A stretch of DNA of 64,000 bases from Lacisediminihabitans sp040549465 (GTDB lineage Bacteria > Actinomycetota > Actinomycetes > Actinomycetales > Microbacteriaceae). Below are positions 1 through 7,682 of the stretch, piece after piece (position 1 is the first letter of the stretch; every line of letters starts with the position of its first letter). The stretch lies in NCBI RefSeq assembly GCF_040549465.1, contig NZ_JBEPTL010000014.1, positions 26,940 to 90,939 on the forward strand, in the 5' to 3' direction. The position numbers and the translations under genes are program-made. The notes below the pieces were generated by a model that had not been told where the DNA came from, did no database searches, and saw only the letters and a list, made by a program, of their open reading frames with translations.

Positions 1-261
1 GGCGACCGGAACATAGGTCTGGTCGGTGACCGCCGCCGGCGCTTCAGCGACATCGATGCGGAATCCGCTGTTGCGCTGGATGCCCCAGGTGAGCACCTCT
101 GTCCATGCATAGTCCCAGCGCGCGTCACCGTGGCCGATGCGCGTACGCCGCTCGAAAGGACGGTATCCGGGAGGTGGATGGATCGCCAGATCCGACGCCT
201 GGGTAGCGCCGATCGCGGCGTAGCTCACCGGGCGCTGCCAGAGCGGAAGCCGTTTCGACAT
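1..261 (-). CDS. DUF1990 family protein, C-terminus cut by window edge
   Basis: The 87 visible codons begin MSKRLPLWQRPVSYAAIGAT and continue with HPPPGYRPFERRTRIGHGDA and WTEVLTWGIQRNSGFRI. These are the conserved N-terminal features of the DUF1990 family (small proteins of about 170 residues, function unestablished). The frame stays open to base 1, so roughly half the protein lies outside the window. The ATG at 261 directly follows the TAG stop of a 21-codon mini-ORF (262-327). Translation is therefore probably coupled to that ORF, helped by a purine-rich stretch (GGGGCGAG) just upstream. Family assignment is from recognised motifs; the role is unknown. Confidence 0.8.
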   Translation of the reverse strand, partial: MSKRLPLWQRPVSYAAIGATQASDLAIHPPPGYRPFERRTRIGHGDARWDYAWTEVLTWGIQRNSGFRIDVAEAPAAVTDQTYVPVA

Positions 262-327
262 CTACTCGCCCCTGCTCATCGTTGCGTCCTTCCGCCTACG
301 CTCGTCGATGGGCGGGGAAAAACGCAT
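262..327 (-). CDS. Leaderless 21-codon mini-ORF upstream of DUF1990 gene
   Basis: An ATG at 327 opens a short frame (MRFSPPIDERRRKDATMSRG plus one Glu) that ends in TAG at 262-264, immediately before the ATG of the DUF1990 gene (TAGATG). A TANNNT hexamer (TATGCT, minus strand) sits 6 bases before the ATG, the same geometry seen before many genes in this window. Its peptide is basic and has no recognised domain. It probably acts as a translated leader that loads ribosomes onto the next gene. The coordinates are certain; translation is inferred. Confidence 0.45.
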   Translation of the reverse strand: MRFSPPIDERRRKDATMSRGE

Positions 328-333
328 GAAGTC

Positions 334-339
334 AGCATA
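334..339 (-). promoter_or_regulatory. Leaderless-type -10 hexamer for mini-ORF/DUF1990 unit
   Basis: TATGCT on the minus strand, 6 bases before the ATG at 327. It fits the actinobacterial -10 consensus TANNNT. Confidence 0.45.
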
Positions 340-400
340 AAGGTCATGCAGGGCGACGCTTGGCGAGGAGGATGACGACACCCCAGTTCGGGCAGGGAGG

Positions 401-412
401 CATACCGGTATG
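401..412. promoter_or_regulatory. Perfect 12-bp palindrome, possible operator
   Basis: CATACCGGTATG is a perfect palindrome in the 329-base stretch between the DUF1990 gene and lepA. It lies about 60 bases upstream of the putative -10 at 334-339, so it could be an operator for the DUF1990 unit. No regulator is known for it. Apart from this palindrome, the hairpin at 467-530 and the mini-ORF, I see nothing else in 262-590. Confidence 0.3.
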
Positions 413-466
413 GCAACTCCGGAGTCGCAAGCAACGGGCGGACCTATGTCTGCGGCGGAACAGGTG

Positions 467-530
467 TGCGCTGTCCTTTCGGCTAACTGCTGCGCAAAAA
501 ACAACAGCGAAACGCCGAAAGGACAGCGCA
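467..530 (-). terminator. Long hairpin downstream of lepA
   Basis: Two perfect 17-base arms (467-483 and 514-530, TGCGCTGTCCTTTCGGC and its complement) enclose a 30-base loop that can itself pair GCTG with CAGC. It lies about 60 bases beyond the lepA stop. There is no U-run, as is common for actinobacterial terminators. A folded mobile-element remnant is the alternative. Confidence 0.5.
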
Positions 531-590
531 AGCGGGCTAGGCAGGAACCGGAGCCGATCGAGCAACGCATGCGAACGGTGAGTAGGCGCC

Positions 591-2456
591 CTACTTCTTG
601 TCTTTTTTGGCCTCGGTGTCGCCCGACAGCGCAGCGATGAACGCCTCCTGCGGGACCTCGACCCTGCCCACCATCTTCATGCGCTTCTTTCCCTCTTTCT
701 GCTTCTCGAGGAGCTTGCGCTTACGGGTGATGTCACCGCCGTAGCACTTGGCCAGAACGTCTTTGCGCATCGCACTGATCGATTCGCGGGCGATGATGCG
801 TGCGCCGATGGCGGCCTGGATCGGCACCTCGAACTGCTGGCGAGGGATGAGTTTCTTGAGACGCTCGGTCATCAGCACGCCGTAGGCGTAGGCCTTGTCC
901 TTATGCACGATCGCGCTGAATGCGTCGACAGCTTCGCCCTGCAGGAGGATGTCGACCTTGACCAGGTCGGCATCCTGCTCCCCCGTCGGCTCGTAGTCGA
1001 GAGAGGCGTAACCCTTGGTGAGGCTTTTCAACTGGTCGAAGAAGTCGAAGACGATCTCGCCGAGCGGCATCGTGTAGTGAAGCTCCACGCGGTCGGTTCC
1101 GATGTACTCCATGCCGTTCATGGTGCCGCGGCGGCCCTGGCACAGTTCCATCACCGTGCCCACGTAGTCCTTCGGCGTCAGGATCGACGCCTTGACGATG
1201 GGCTCGCTCACCGAGGCGATCTTGCCACCGGGGAACTCGCTTGGGTTGGTCACCGTCGTGCGCTTCTTGTCATCCGTGGTCACCTCATAGATCACGGATG
1301 GCGCGGTGGCGATCAGGTCGAGCCCGAACTCGCGCTCGAGGCGCTCGGTGACGATCTCGAGGTGCAGGAGGCCAAGGAACCCGCAGCGGAAACCGAAACC
1401 GAGGGCGACGGAAGTCTCCGGTTCGTAAACCAGGGCGGCGTCGCTGAGCTTGAGTTTGTCGAGGGCTTCACGCAGAGCCGGGTAGTCGGAACCGTCGAGC
1501 GGATAAAGTCCGGAGAACACCATGGGCTTCGGCTCCGAATACCCCTTAAGCGGCACCGTCGCGGGTTTCGCATGGTTCGTGACGGTGTCGCCCACTTTGC
1601 TGAGCCGAACATCTTTCACACCAGTGATGAGATAGCCCACCTCGCCGACACCGAGACCCTTCGTCGGGGTGGGTTCGGGAGCACTCACGCCGATTTCCAG
1701 AAGCTCGTGAGTGCTCCTGGTGCTCATCATCATGACTTTTTCGCGCGGGCCCATAGAACCGTCGATCATGCGTACGTAGGTGATGACACCGCGGTAGGCG
1801 TCGTAGACCGAGTCGAAGATCATGGCGCGCGCAGGTGCTGAAGCATCACCGGTCGGCGCGGGAATGAGTTTGACCACCTGGTCGAGCAGGTCTTCGACGC
1901 CCATCCCGGTCTTACCGGAGACCCGCAGCACATCCTCCGGCTTTCCGCCGATGAGGTCGGCGAGTTCCTTGGCGTACTTGTCGGGGTCCGCGGCCGGCAG
2001 GTCGATCTTGTTCAGCACCGGGATGACGGTGAGGTCATTGTCGAGGGCAAGATACAGGTTCGCGAGCGTCTGGGCTTCGATACCCTGGGCGGCATCCACC
2101 AGCAGGATGGCGCCCTCGCAGGCCGCGAGACTGCGCGAGACCTCGTAGGTGAAGTCGACGTGACCGGGTGTGTCAATCATGTTGAGGGCGTAGGTGCCAG
2201 TGGTCGAGCCTGTCGAGACCGCCCACGGCATCCGCACGGCCTGGCTCTTGATGGTGATGCCACGCTCGCGTTCGATATCCATACGGTCGAGGTACTGGGC
2301 GCGCATGTTGCGATCGCTGACGACCCCGGTGATACCGAGCATGCGATCGGCGAGGGTCGATTTGCCATGGTCGATGTGGGCGATGATGCAGAAGTTGCGG
2401 ATGAAGGCGGGGTCGGTCGATGCCGGCTCGAGGGCCTTCAGTGCTTGGGGGCTCAC
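591..2456 (-). CDS. lepA: Elongation factor 4 (LepA), ribosomal back-translocase GTPase
   Basis: A 621-residue translational GTPase that binds stalled ribosomes and promotes back-translocation. The G1 motif AHIDHGKST is at residues 26-34. It is followed by DTPGHVDF (G3) and NKIDLP (G4), EF-G-like domains, and the LepA-specific C-terminal domain ending in the basic stretch ITRKRKLLEKQKEGKKRMK. I start it at GTG 2456: AGAGG stands five bases upstream, and the protein then opens SPQALKALEPASTDPAFIRN, as LepA proteins do. The frame is open to 2552, but the extra 32 codons look non-coding. The gene has its own hairpin downstream and a terminator upstream, so it is probably monocistronic. Confidence 0.97.
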   Translation of the reverse strand: MSPQALKALEPASTDPAFIRNFCIIAHIDHGKSTLADRMLGITGVVSDRNMRAQYLDRMDIERERGITIKSQAVRMPWAVSTGSTTGTYALNMIDTPGHVDFTYEVSRSLAACEGAILLVDAAQGIEAQTLANLYLALDNDLTVIPVLNKIDLPAADPDKYAKELADLIGGKPEDVLRVSGKTGMGVEDLLDQVVKLIPAPTGDASAPARAMIFDSVYDAYRGVITYVRMIDGSMGPREKVMMMSTRSTHELLEIGVSAPEPTPTKGLGVGEVGYLITGVKDVRLSKVGDTVTNHAKPATVPLKGYSEPKPMVFSGLYPLDGSDYPALREALDKLKLSDAALVYEPETSVALGFGFRCGFLGLLHLEIVTERLEREFGLDLIATAPSVIYEVTTDDKKRTTVTNPSEFPGGKIASVSEPIVKASILTPKDYVGTVMELCQGRRGTMNGMEYIGTDRVELHYTMPLGEIVFDFFDQLKSLTKGYASLDYEPTGEQDADLVKVDILLQGEAVDAFSAIVHKDKAYAYGVLMTERLKKLIPRQQFEVPIQAAIGARIIARESISAMRKDVLAKCYGGDITRKRKLLEKQKEGKKRMKMVGRVEVPQEAFIAALSGDTEAKKDKK

Positions 2457-2566
2457 GCGTTCCTCTGACAGTTCATATAAAACGGGGATCGGACAATTCT
2501 CCCATGCCCTGGAGCCGCGACTCTCCGCGTGGGGAATACCATCGCCGGGCAATCTAATGGTTAAGG

Positions 2567-2604
2567 AAAGAATGGGGCGCGGCTATCGCCGCGCCCCATT
2601 CTTT
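2567..2604 (-). terminator. Rho-independent-type terminator after the DUF4190-like gene
   Basis: A 16-bp perfect stem (2567-2582 with 2589-2604) with a 6-base loop. On the minus strand it is followed by a short T-rich tract (TTTCCTTAA). It separates the small membrane protein gene from lepA. Confidence 0.85.
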
Positions 2605-2641
2605 TCGGTTTAGAAGCCTCTCTTTTCGGTTTAGAAGCCTC
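2600..2641. repeat. Tandem 21-bp duplication across a stop codon
   Basis: The 21-mer TCTTTTCGGTTTAGAAGCCTC occurs twice head to tail (2600-2620 and 2621-2641) with no mismatch. The second copy contains the last codons and TAA stop of the 2631-2954 gene; the first copy overlaps the terminator arm. The perfect identity suggests a recent slippage duplication. Confidence 0.9.
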
Positions 2642-2954
2642 CGAAACCTGCGAACAGGCCGACGGGAATCAGGAACGCAAGGCCGAGGGCCACAGCGAGC
2701 AGCGGCAGTACGAGCATCACGCCGCCGAGCACGATTCCCCAGATGCTGAACGTGCGACTGGCCGGCTCGCGCTTCAGACCGAGGATGCCGAGCACGATGG
2801 CCGCGATCGGAACGATGAAGGTGGACCCGGCCACGATTGAGGCGGCGCCGAACACCAGGCTCAGGATGCCCAGGATCCTGGTTTCGACTGCACCGGCCAC
2901 AGGCTGCTCGGTGGTGACCGGGGGCTGCTCGATAACGGGCTGTGCGGTAGACAT
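2631..2954 (-). CDS. Small DUF4190-like membrane protein
   Basis: 107 residues. A short proline- and glutamine-rich cytoplasmic head (about 1-22) is followed by hydrophobic segments: ILGILSLVFGAASIVAGSTF, VPIAAIVLGILGL, and a third stretch near the C-terminus ending in GLFAGFGGF. The AAIVLGILGLKRE turn and small size resemble DUF4190 proteins of Gram-positive bacteria. Their function is unknown, though they are usually envelope-associated. An AAGGAGAG ribosome-binding site stands just before the ATG. The gene is divergent from rpsT and followed by a strong terminator. Confidence 0.7.
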   Translation of the reverse strand: MSTAQPVIEQPPVTTEQPVAGAVETRILGILSLVFGAASIVAGSTFIVPIAAIVLGILGLKREPASRTFSIWGIVLGGVMLVLPLLAVALGLAFLIPVGLFAGFGGF

Positions 2955-3227
2955 TTTTTTCTCTCCTTGGAATTGGATTGGTACTCCAAGGTTAGAAATC
3001 CATGGTGCGGGTCACCATGGGGGTAACCCCCGAATCCACCGGAGATACACCCACGACAACGGATGACGCCGCCGATTGCCCGATCCGCTCGGTAGCTGGT
3101 AATGTTGCCTGTTGGCTTGCGTGCCGCCCCATCGGGGCCTGGCACGATTCGCGGCCGTGAGTCGGATGTAGAAGATTCTCTTCCTCGGCTGCCCAGGGAT
3201 ATTCGTAACTAACAAGAAAGTAACAAC
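2955..3227. promoter_or_regulatory. Divergent intergenic region with inverted repeats
   Basis: This 273-base region must drive both rpsT and the small membrane protein. It contains CCATGGTG (3000-3007) with complement CACCATGG (3013-3020) around a 5-base spacer, and a nearby GGGGG-TAA-CCCCC block (about 3019-3031). These could be operator sites. I cannot place the promoters confidently. Confidence 0.35.
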
Positions 3228-3488
3228 GTGGCAAACATTAAGTCGCAGATCAAGCGCATCGGTACCAACAAGAAGTCGCTGGAGCGCAATAAGGCGGTCA
3301 AAAGCGAGGTCAAGACTGCCGTGCGCGCAACCCGCGCCGCAATCGCCACCGGCGATGCCGCCAAGGCTACCGTCGCCCTCAAATTCGCGGCGAAGAAGCT
3401 CGACAAGGCAGCCAGCAAGGGCGTCATCCACAAGAACCAGGCAGCCAACAAGAAGTCGGCCATCGCCAAGCAGGTTGCTGCTCTCTAA
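3228..3488 (+). CDS. rpsT: 30S ribosomal protein S20
   Basis: 86 residues, very Lys/Ala-rich, beginning MANIKSQIKRIGTNKKSLER and ending KNQAANKKSAIAKQVAAL, a full-length S20. It binds 16S rRNA in the body of the small subunit. The start is GTG, read as Met. The holA gene converges from the right, with a shared terminator between them. The rpsT-holA and lepA neighbourhood is common in actinobacteria. Confidence 0.98.
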   Translation: MANIKSQIKRIGTNKKSLERNKAVKSEVKTAVRATRAAIATGDAAKATVALKFAAKKLDKAASKGVIHKNQAANKKSAIAKQVAAL

Positions 3489-3501
3489 GCAGAATTTTTC
3501 G

Positions 3502-3533
3502 AAGAACCCCGTCTCCCTGGAGGCGGGGTTCTT
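3502..3533. terminator. Bidirectional terminator between rpsT and holA
   Basis: AAGAACCCCGTCTCC (3502-3516) pairs with GGAGGCGGGGTTCTT (3519-3533) with one G-U pair. T-rich tracts flank it in the rpsT direction (TTTGTGTTA) and A/T sequence in the other. Confidence 0.88.
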
Positions 3534-3549
3534 TGTGTTAACGCGTGTC

Positions 3550-4575
3550 TCAGGCCTCGCCTCGGGCGCTGATCACGCTGATCACGCCGATCATGCGCTC
3601 GAGTGCGAAGACGGGATCACGCCCTGCGCCCTTGATCGCGGCATCGGTCTCGGCAAGGAGTTCGATACAGCGACCGAGACCCGCATCGTTCCAGCCCTGG
3701 AGGTCGCGCCGCGCACGGTCGACCTGCCATGGCGCGAGGCCGAACTGCTGAGCGAGTTGGCCGGATCCGCCGTGCGCTCCGGAGATCTTGGCCATGGTGC
3801 GCAGCTTGCTTGCGAAGGCCGCCACGATCGGAACCGGATCGGCGCCGGACATGATGGCGTGCCTCAACAGGATGAGCGACTCACCGTGCCTACCGGCGAT
3901 CGCGATATCAGCGACACGGAACGCATTCGTCTCGACGCGGCCGGAGTAGTACTTCTCGACGGTCGCCTCGGTAATCTCTTCGCTGGCGTCGGCGAGCAGC
4001 TGCTGACAGGCCGCAGCCAGTTCTGCGAGGTCGTCGGAGAAGGCAGAGGCGAGGGCGCGTAGGGCGCCGCTGGTAATCCTGCGACCGGCCAGCGAGAACT
4101 CCGCAGCCGCGAAGTCGAGTTTCTCCGCCTCTTTCTTCAGTTCCGCGCAGACGATCTCGATGCCACCGCCGAGACCACTGCGGATGGCATCGAGCAGCTT
4201 CTTACCGCGGACTCCCCCGGCGTGCCTCAGCACCAGGTAGGTGTCGTCGGCCGGCGCCTGGAGGTAGGCGAGGGTCTCGATGATGAAGGCGTCCGTGCAC
4301 TTCTCGACACCGGTGACGCGGATCATCCGCGGCTCACCGAACAGGGAAGGACTCGCCAGGGTGATGAGCTCGCCTGGCCCGTAGCCGTCAGCCTCGAGGT
4401 CGCTGATCTCGATGCTCGGATCTTCGGTCTTCAGGATGTCGCGCAGCATCCGGATGGCACGCTCGGCCAGAAAGTCTTCCGTGCCCGACACCAGTACTAC
4501 ACGGGCGGGACGCACCTTCGACCAGCCGAGCTGCGGGATCGCCGGTGCGGCTTTCGACGCAGGCTTGCCTGCCAC
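3550..4575 (-). CDS. holA: DNA polymerase III delta subunit
   Basis: 341 residues, the usual size. The clamp-loader delta subunit opens the sliding clamp. Recognisable features are VVLVSGTEDFLAERAIRML near the N-terminus, DYGPGEL-like ADGYGPGELITLASPSLFGE, and DTYLVLRHAGGVRGKKLLDA. The C-terminal helical domain carries APWQVDRARRDLQGW. The start is GTG with a good AAGGAG five bases upstream. It is followed on the same strand, across about 40 bases upstream, by the comEA-comEC pair, a conserved arrangement. Confidence 0.95.
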   Translation of the reverse strand: MAGKPASKAAPAIPQLGWSKVRPARVVLVSGTEDFLAERAIRMLRDILKTEDPSIEISDLEADGYGPGELITLASPSLFGEPRMIRVTGVEKCTDAFIIETLAYLQAPADDTYLVLRHAGGVRGKKLLDAIRSGLGGGIEIVCAELKKEAEKLDFAAAEFSLAGRRITSGALRALASAFSDDLAELAAACQQLLADASEEITEATVEKYYSGRVETNAFRVADIAIAGRHGESLILLRHAIMSGADPVPIVAAFASKLRTMAKISGAHGGSGQLAQQFGLAPWQVDRARRDLQGWNDAGLGRCIELLAETDAAIKGAGRDPVFALERMIGVISVISARGEA

Positions 4576-4613
4576 GGGGCTCCTTCGGTCGCTCGGTCGG
4601 GATCTCGCCCAGT

Positions 4614-6941
4614 TTATTCGCTACCACCGTCCGGCGAGACCGCGCGTTCGCTCCAGAGGCCGATCTGACCATCCGGCCGGGGCGAAACCAGGAGCAACCC
4701 CTGCAGGTCGGTGCGCGCCGTTCTCGTGCCGACTCCGGCCAGGATGCCCAGCAGCTTGTCGGTGGGATGCCCGTAGGTGTTGTCGATTCCGACGCTGATC
4801 AGACCGACGGATCCCGTCAGCTTCGCGTACAGCCGATCGTTCTGGTCCGCTGACCCGTGGTGCGCCACCTTCACCACATCGACATGACCGATGCGGTTGG
4901 CGGCCATCATGAGCGCCTGCGGCTGGTCGCCGAGGTCGCCGAGGAAGATCGCGCTCAGGCATCCGGAAGCACAGGCTCCGATACCTGAGAAACGCACCGT
5001 CACGCTCGCGTCATTTCCCGGCTCGACCGACCCGAGCTTCGCGCGCGGCCAGAGCACCTCCCAGCGCAACTCCCCCAGTTGACCGGTCAGACCCTTGCTC
5101 ACCTGCTCGACTGTGGCTCCGGAGTCAGTGAGACGCTTCGACAGCCTCTCGTCGCCGGTGTCCGACGGCGGCCCGATCATGGCATGGTCCACGCGGCCGA
5201 ACACCGCAGCGGTTCCACCCACATGGTCCAGGTCGTAGTGGCTCAGAATGAGCAGGTCGATGCGATCGATACCGAGAGTGTCGAGGCATTCGGTGAGCAA
5301 CGCGGGGTCGGGACCGGTGTCGACCAGCGCGACCTTGCCGAGACTCTTCACCAGTACAGCGTCGCCCTGGCCGATGTCGCAGGCGGCAATCTGCCAGTTC
5401 GCGGGCCTGGACAGCTGGCCGCGGAGTTTCTCCCCGCCGGCGATCCCGAGATAGCCGACGACCATCACCGCGAGCAGAGCCGTGGCGATCATCCGCGACC
5501 TGTTTCGTCGGAAGGCCACCACAAGTGCGAGAGCGCTGACCGCAACCACCAGCAGCATGCCGAGCAGACCTCCTGGCCAGGGAATATTGCTTCCCTGCAG
5601 TCCAGCGAAGAAGCCGGCGACGGCGGCAATCCATGACGATGGCAGCCAGGCGACCTGCGCGATCAACTGGCCAACCGGAGGCGCGACGGGAACCAGGATG
5701 CACGCCACCAGGCCGAGAACCGTCGCGACCGGGGCGGCTGGTTCAGCGAGCACATTCGCGAAGACACCGTAGGTCGGGATGGTCGGATTGAGCAGGATGA
5801 GCACTGGCTGGCAGGCGATCTGCGCTGCGATCGGGATCGCGAGAAGCGCCGACAGGGCCGGTGGCAGCCAGCGGCTGAGCACGGTGGCCAGCGGACCGGC
5901 GAGCACCAGAAGCCCGGCCGTGGCGAGCACTGACAGCACGAAACCGTAGCTGCGGGCGAGCCATGGGTCGATCGTGAGCAGGACGATCACCGCCAGCGCG
6001 AGGATTGGCACTCCCCTCACCGGTCTACCGCTCGCCGTCGCGGCCAGCACCAGCGTCGCCATCACAGCGGCCCGCAGCACGCTCGGCTCCGGCGTGACCA
6101 GAACGACGAAGCCGAGCAGAACGGTGACGGATGCACCGATCCGCAACCCGCGCGGCAGTCCGAGTGCCCCACCGGCCACCATGATCAGCGCGATCACCAC
6201 GGCGCAGTTGGCTCCGGAGACCGCTGTTAAGTGGCTGAGCGACGTCGCCTTCATCGCTGCGTCCAACTGGGCGTCGACAGCGCTGGTATCGCCGATTGCG
6301 AGGCCGGGAAGCAGACGCCCGCCGTCCCCCGGCAGCGCGGATGCAGCATCCCTGAAACCCGCGCGCAAACTGTTCGCCCAGTTTAGGTACCAGGGTGGAT
6401 CGGCCGTCCGCGTCATCGCGCCGGAGCTAAAGAAGAGGAAACCGACGTCGTCGTCGGGATCGGTGACAGCGAGGGTGCCGCCGAGACGCATCGTGGTTCC
6501 AATACCGATCTCCCTCTCGGTCGATGCTCCGAAGACTGTGACGGGGATGTCTGTCGACATCGTGCGGTCGCCAATCGATACGGTGCCGAGGCGCACGGCG
6601 AACTGTCGTCCGTTCGGATGCACGGTCTCGGTCGTCATCGCGGAGACTGTCGCGTGACGGCCGGCGGATGCCGCTTCCACCAGCAGTTCCGGCTGTCGCT
6701 GCGGGGCGCGCACGGCCGCGACAGTCACCAACAGCGCTGAGGCGGCGAGGCACAGAGCGAGGCCGAGGATGATGCCGCGCCGACGCCCAAGCACGGTCAG
6801 GAAGGCAGCGCAGCTCGCCGCGATCGCCAGGGCCCACGCCGCGATCGCGACACCGAACTGCGCCTGCGGAAAACCGAGGACGACGGCAACCGTAGCCCAG
6901 GCGACACCGACAGGCAGCGCGAGGCGCAGATCGACGTTCAT
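4614..6941 (-). CDS. comEC: ComEC/Rec2 family DNA-uptake channel with metallo-beta-lactamase domain
   Basis: 775 residues. The N-terminal third has multiple membrane helices and an OB-like segment. The central competence domain carries LLPGLAIGDTSAV and LTAVSGANCAVV. The C-terminal metallo-beta-lactamase domain has DIGQGDAVLV and SHYDLDHVGG. ComEC transports single-stranded DNA across the membrane, and the C-terminal domain is thought to degrade the non-transported strand. The ATG overlaps the comEA stop (ATGA), so the two are translationally coupled. No pilus genes are in view, so natural competence is not demonstrated. Confidence 0.93.
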   Translation of the reverse strand: MNVDLRLALPVGVAWATVAVVLGFPQAQFGVAIAAWALAIAASCAAFLTVLGRRRGIILGLALCLAASALLVTVAAVRAPQRQPELLVEAASAGRHATVSAMTTETVHPNGRQFAVRLGTVSIGDRTMSTDIPVTVFGASTEREIGIGTTMRLGGTLAVTDPDDDVGFLFFSSGAMTRTADPPWYLNWANSLRAGFRDAASALPGDGGRLLPGLAIGDTSAVDAQLDAAMKATSLSHLTAVSGANCAVVIALIMVAGGALGLPRGLRIGASVTVLLGFVVLVTPEPSVLRAAVMATLVLAATASGRPVRGVPILALAVIVLLTIDPWLARSYGFVLSVLATAGLLVLAGPLATVLSRWLPPALSALLAIPIAAQIACQPVLILLNPTIPTYGVFANVLAEPAAPVATVLGLVACILVPVAPPVGQLIAQVAWLPSSWIAAVAGFFAGLQGSNIPWPGGLLGMLLVVAVSALALVVAFRRNRSRMIATALLAVMVVGYLGIAGGEKLRGQLSRPANWQIAACDIGQGDAVLVKSLGKVALVDTGPDPALLTECLDTLGIDRIDLLILSHYDLDHVGGTAAVFGRVDHAMIGPPSDTGDERLSKRLTDSGATVEQVSKGLTGQLGELRWEVLWPRAKLGSVEPGNDASVTVRFSGIGACASGCLSAIFLGDLGDQPQALMMAANRIGHVDVVKVAHHGSADQNDRLYAKLTGSVGLISVGIDNTYGHPTDKLLGILAGVGTRTARTDLQGLLLVSPRPDGQIGLWSERAVSPDGGSE

Positions 6942-7588
6942 ATTGTGACGAGATCTTTCAGCTGTTCGAAAGTCTTGTCGCCGACGCCGCTCACACTCAT
7001 CAGGTCTTCCACCGCGGTGAACCTGCCGTTGCTCGTGCGCCAGTCGATGATGCGTTTGGCCATCGCCGGACCCACGCGCGGAAGAGTCTCAAGGGTCGCT
7101 TCATCTGCCGTATTAATGTTGACTTTGTCCCCGACGCTTCCCGCGGCCGAACCTGCGGCTCCGGTACCCGGAGCGCCAGCGCCTGGAGCGGGTGCCTCAC
7201 CGACATTCGGAACATAGATCTGTTCCCCGTCCACGACCACTCGTGCCAGGTTGAGCTGTGCCTGGTCAGCGGTTGCGCTGAACCCCCCGGCCGCGGCGAT
7301 CGCGTCGACGGCACGGTCGCCGTCGCTCAGCACATACAGCCCAGGGCGCTCCACCGCGCCGAGAATATGCACAAAGACGGCGCCTCCGGAGGAACCGGAG
7401 GGAGCGGAGGAACCGGAGGGAGCGACGCTGGGCGTCGGCGACGTCACCGTCTCACTCGAACCGTGCGAGCCGAGCGCGCTGACCAGCACGGCGACCCCCA
7501 GCCCGACAAGCACGAGTACGACGGCGGCGCCGAGGCCGACCCTCAGCTTCGTTCGGTGAGGCGCAACGATCTGGTCGGGCGCATCCAT
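6938..7588 (-). CDS. comEA: ComEA helix-hairpin-helix DNA-binding protein
   Basis: 216 residues. A short cytoplasmic N-terminus precedes a single membrane anchor (about 17-38, VGLGAAVVLVLVGLGVAVLV). Then come a Ser/Pro/Gly linker, an SLBB domain (VFVHILGAVERPGLYVLSDG) and a C-terminal helix-hairpin-helix repeat (DKVNINTADEATLETLPRVG, then PAMAKRIIDWR). It binds incoming double-stranded DNA and passes it to ComEC. Its stop overlaps the comEC start. The ATG is preceded at 6 bases by TAGTCT and has no Shine-Dalgarno sequence, so the transcript may be leaderless. Confidence 0.93.
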   Translation of the reverse strand: MDAPDQIVAPHRTKLRVGLGAAVVLVLVGLGVAVLVSALGSHGSSETVTSPTPSVAPSGSSAPSGSSGGAVFVHILGAVERPGLYVLSDGDRAVDAIAAAGGFSATADQAQLNLARVVVDGEQIYVPNVGEAPAPGAGAPGTGAAGSAAGSVGDKVNINTADEATLETLPRVGPAMAKRIIDWRTSNGRFTAVEDLMSVSGVGDKTFEQLKDLVTI

Positions 7589-7594
7589 GCCGGA

Positions 7595-7600
7595 AGACTA
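7595..7600 (-). promoter_or_regulatory. Leaderless-type -10 hexamer for comEA-comEC
   Basis: TAGTCT on the minus strand, exactly 6 bases before the comEA ATG at 7588. Confidence 0.5.
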
Positions 7601-7682
7601 GGCAGCCGCGCAACTCGCGCGGCGCGAAAACCGTCGGGATGGGGACAGCCGCCGATCGACCGTCCCCGCCGAGGAGAGGAGG

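Noticed and set aside
903..1841. 312-codon open frame opposite lepA
   Set aside because: Pure antisense shadow of a certain lepA; no start signal, no family.
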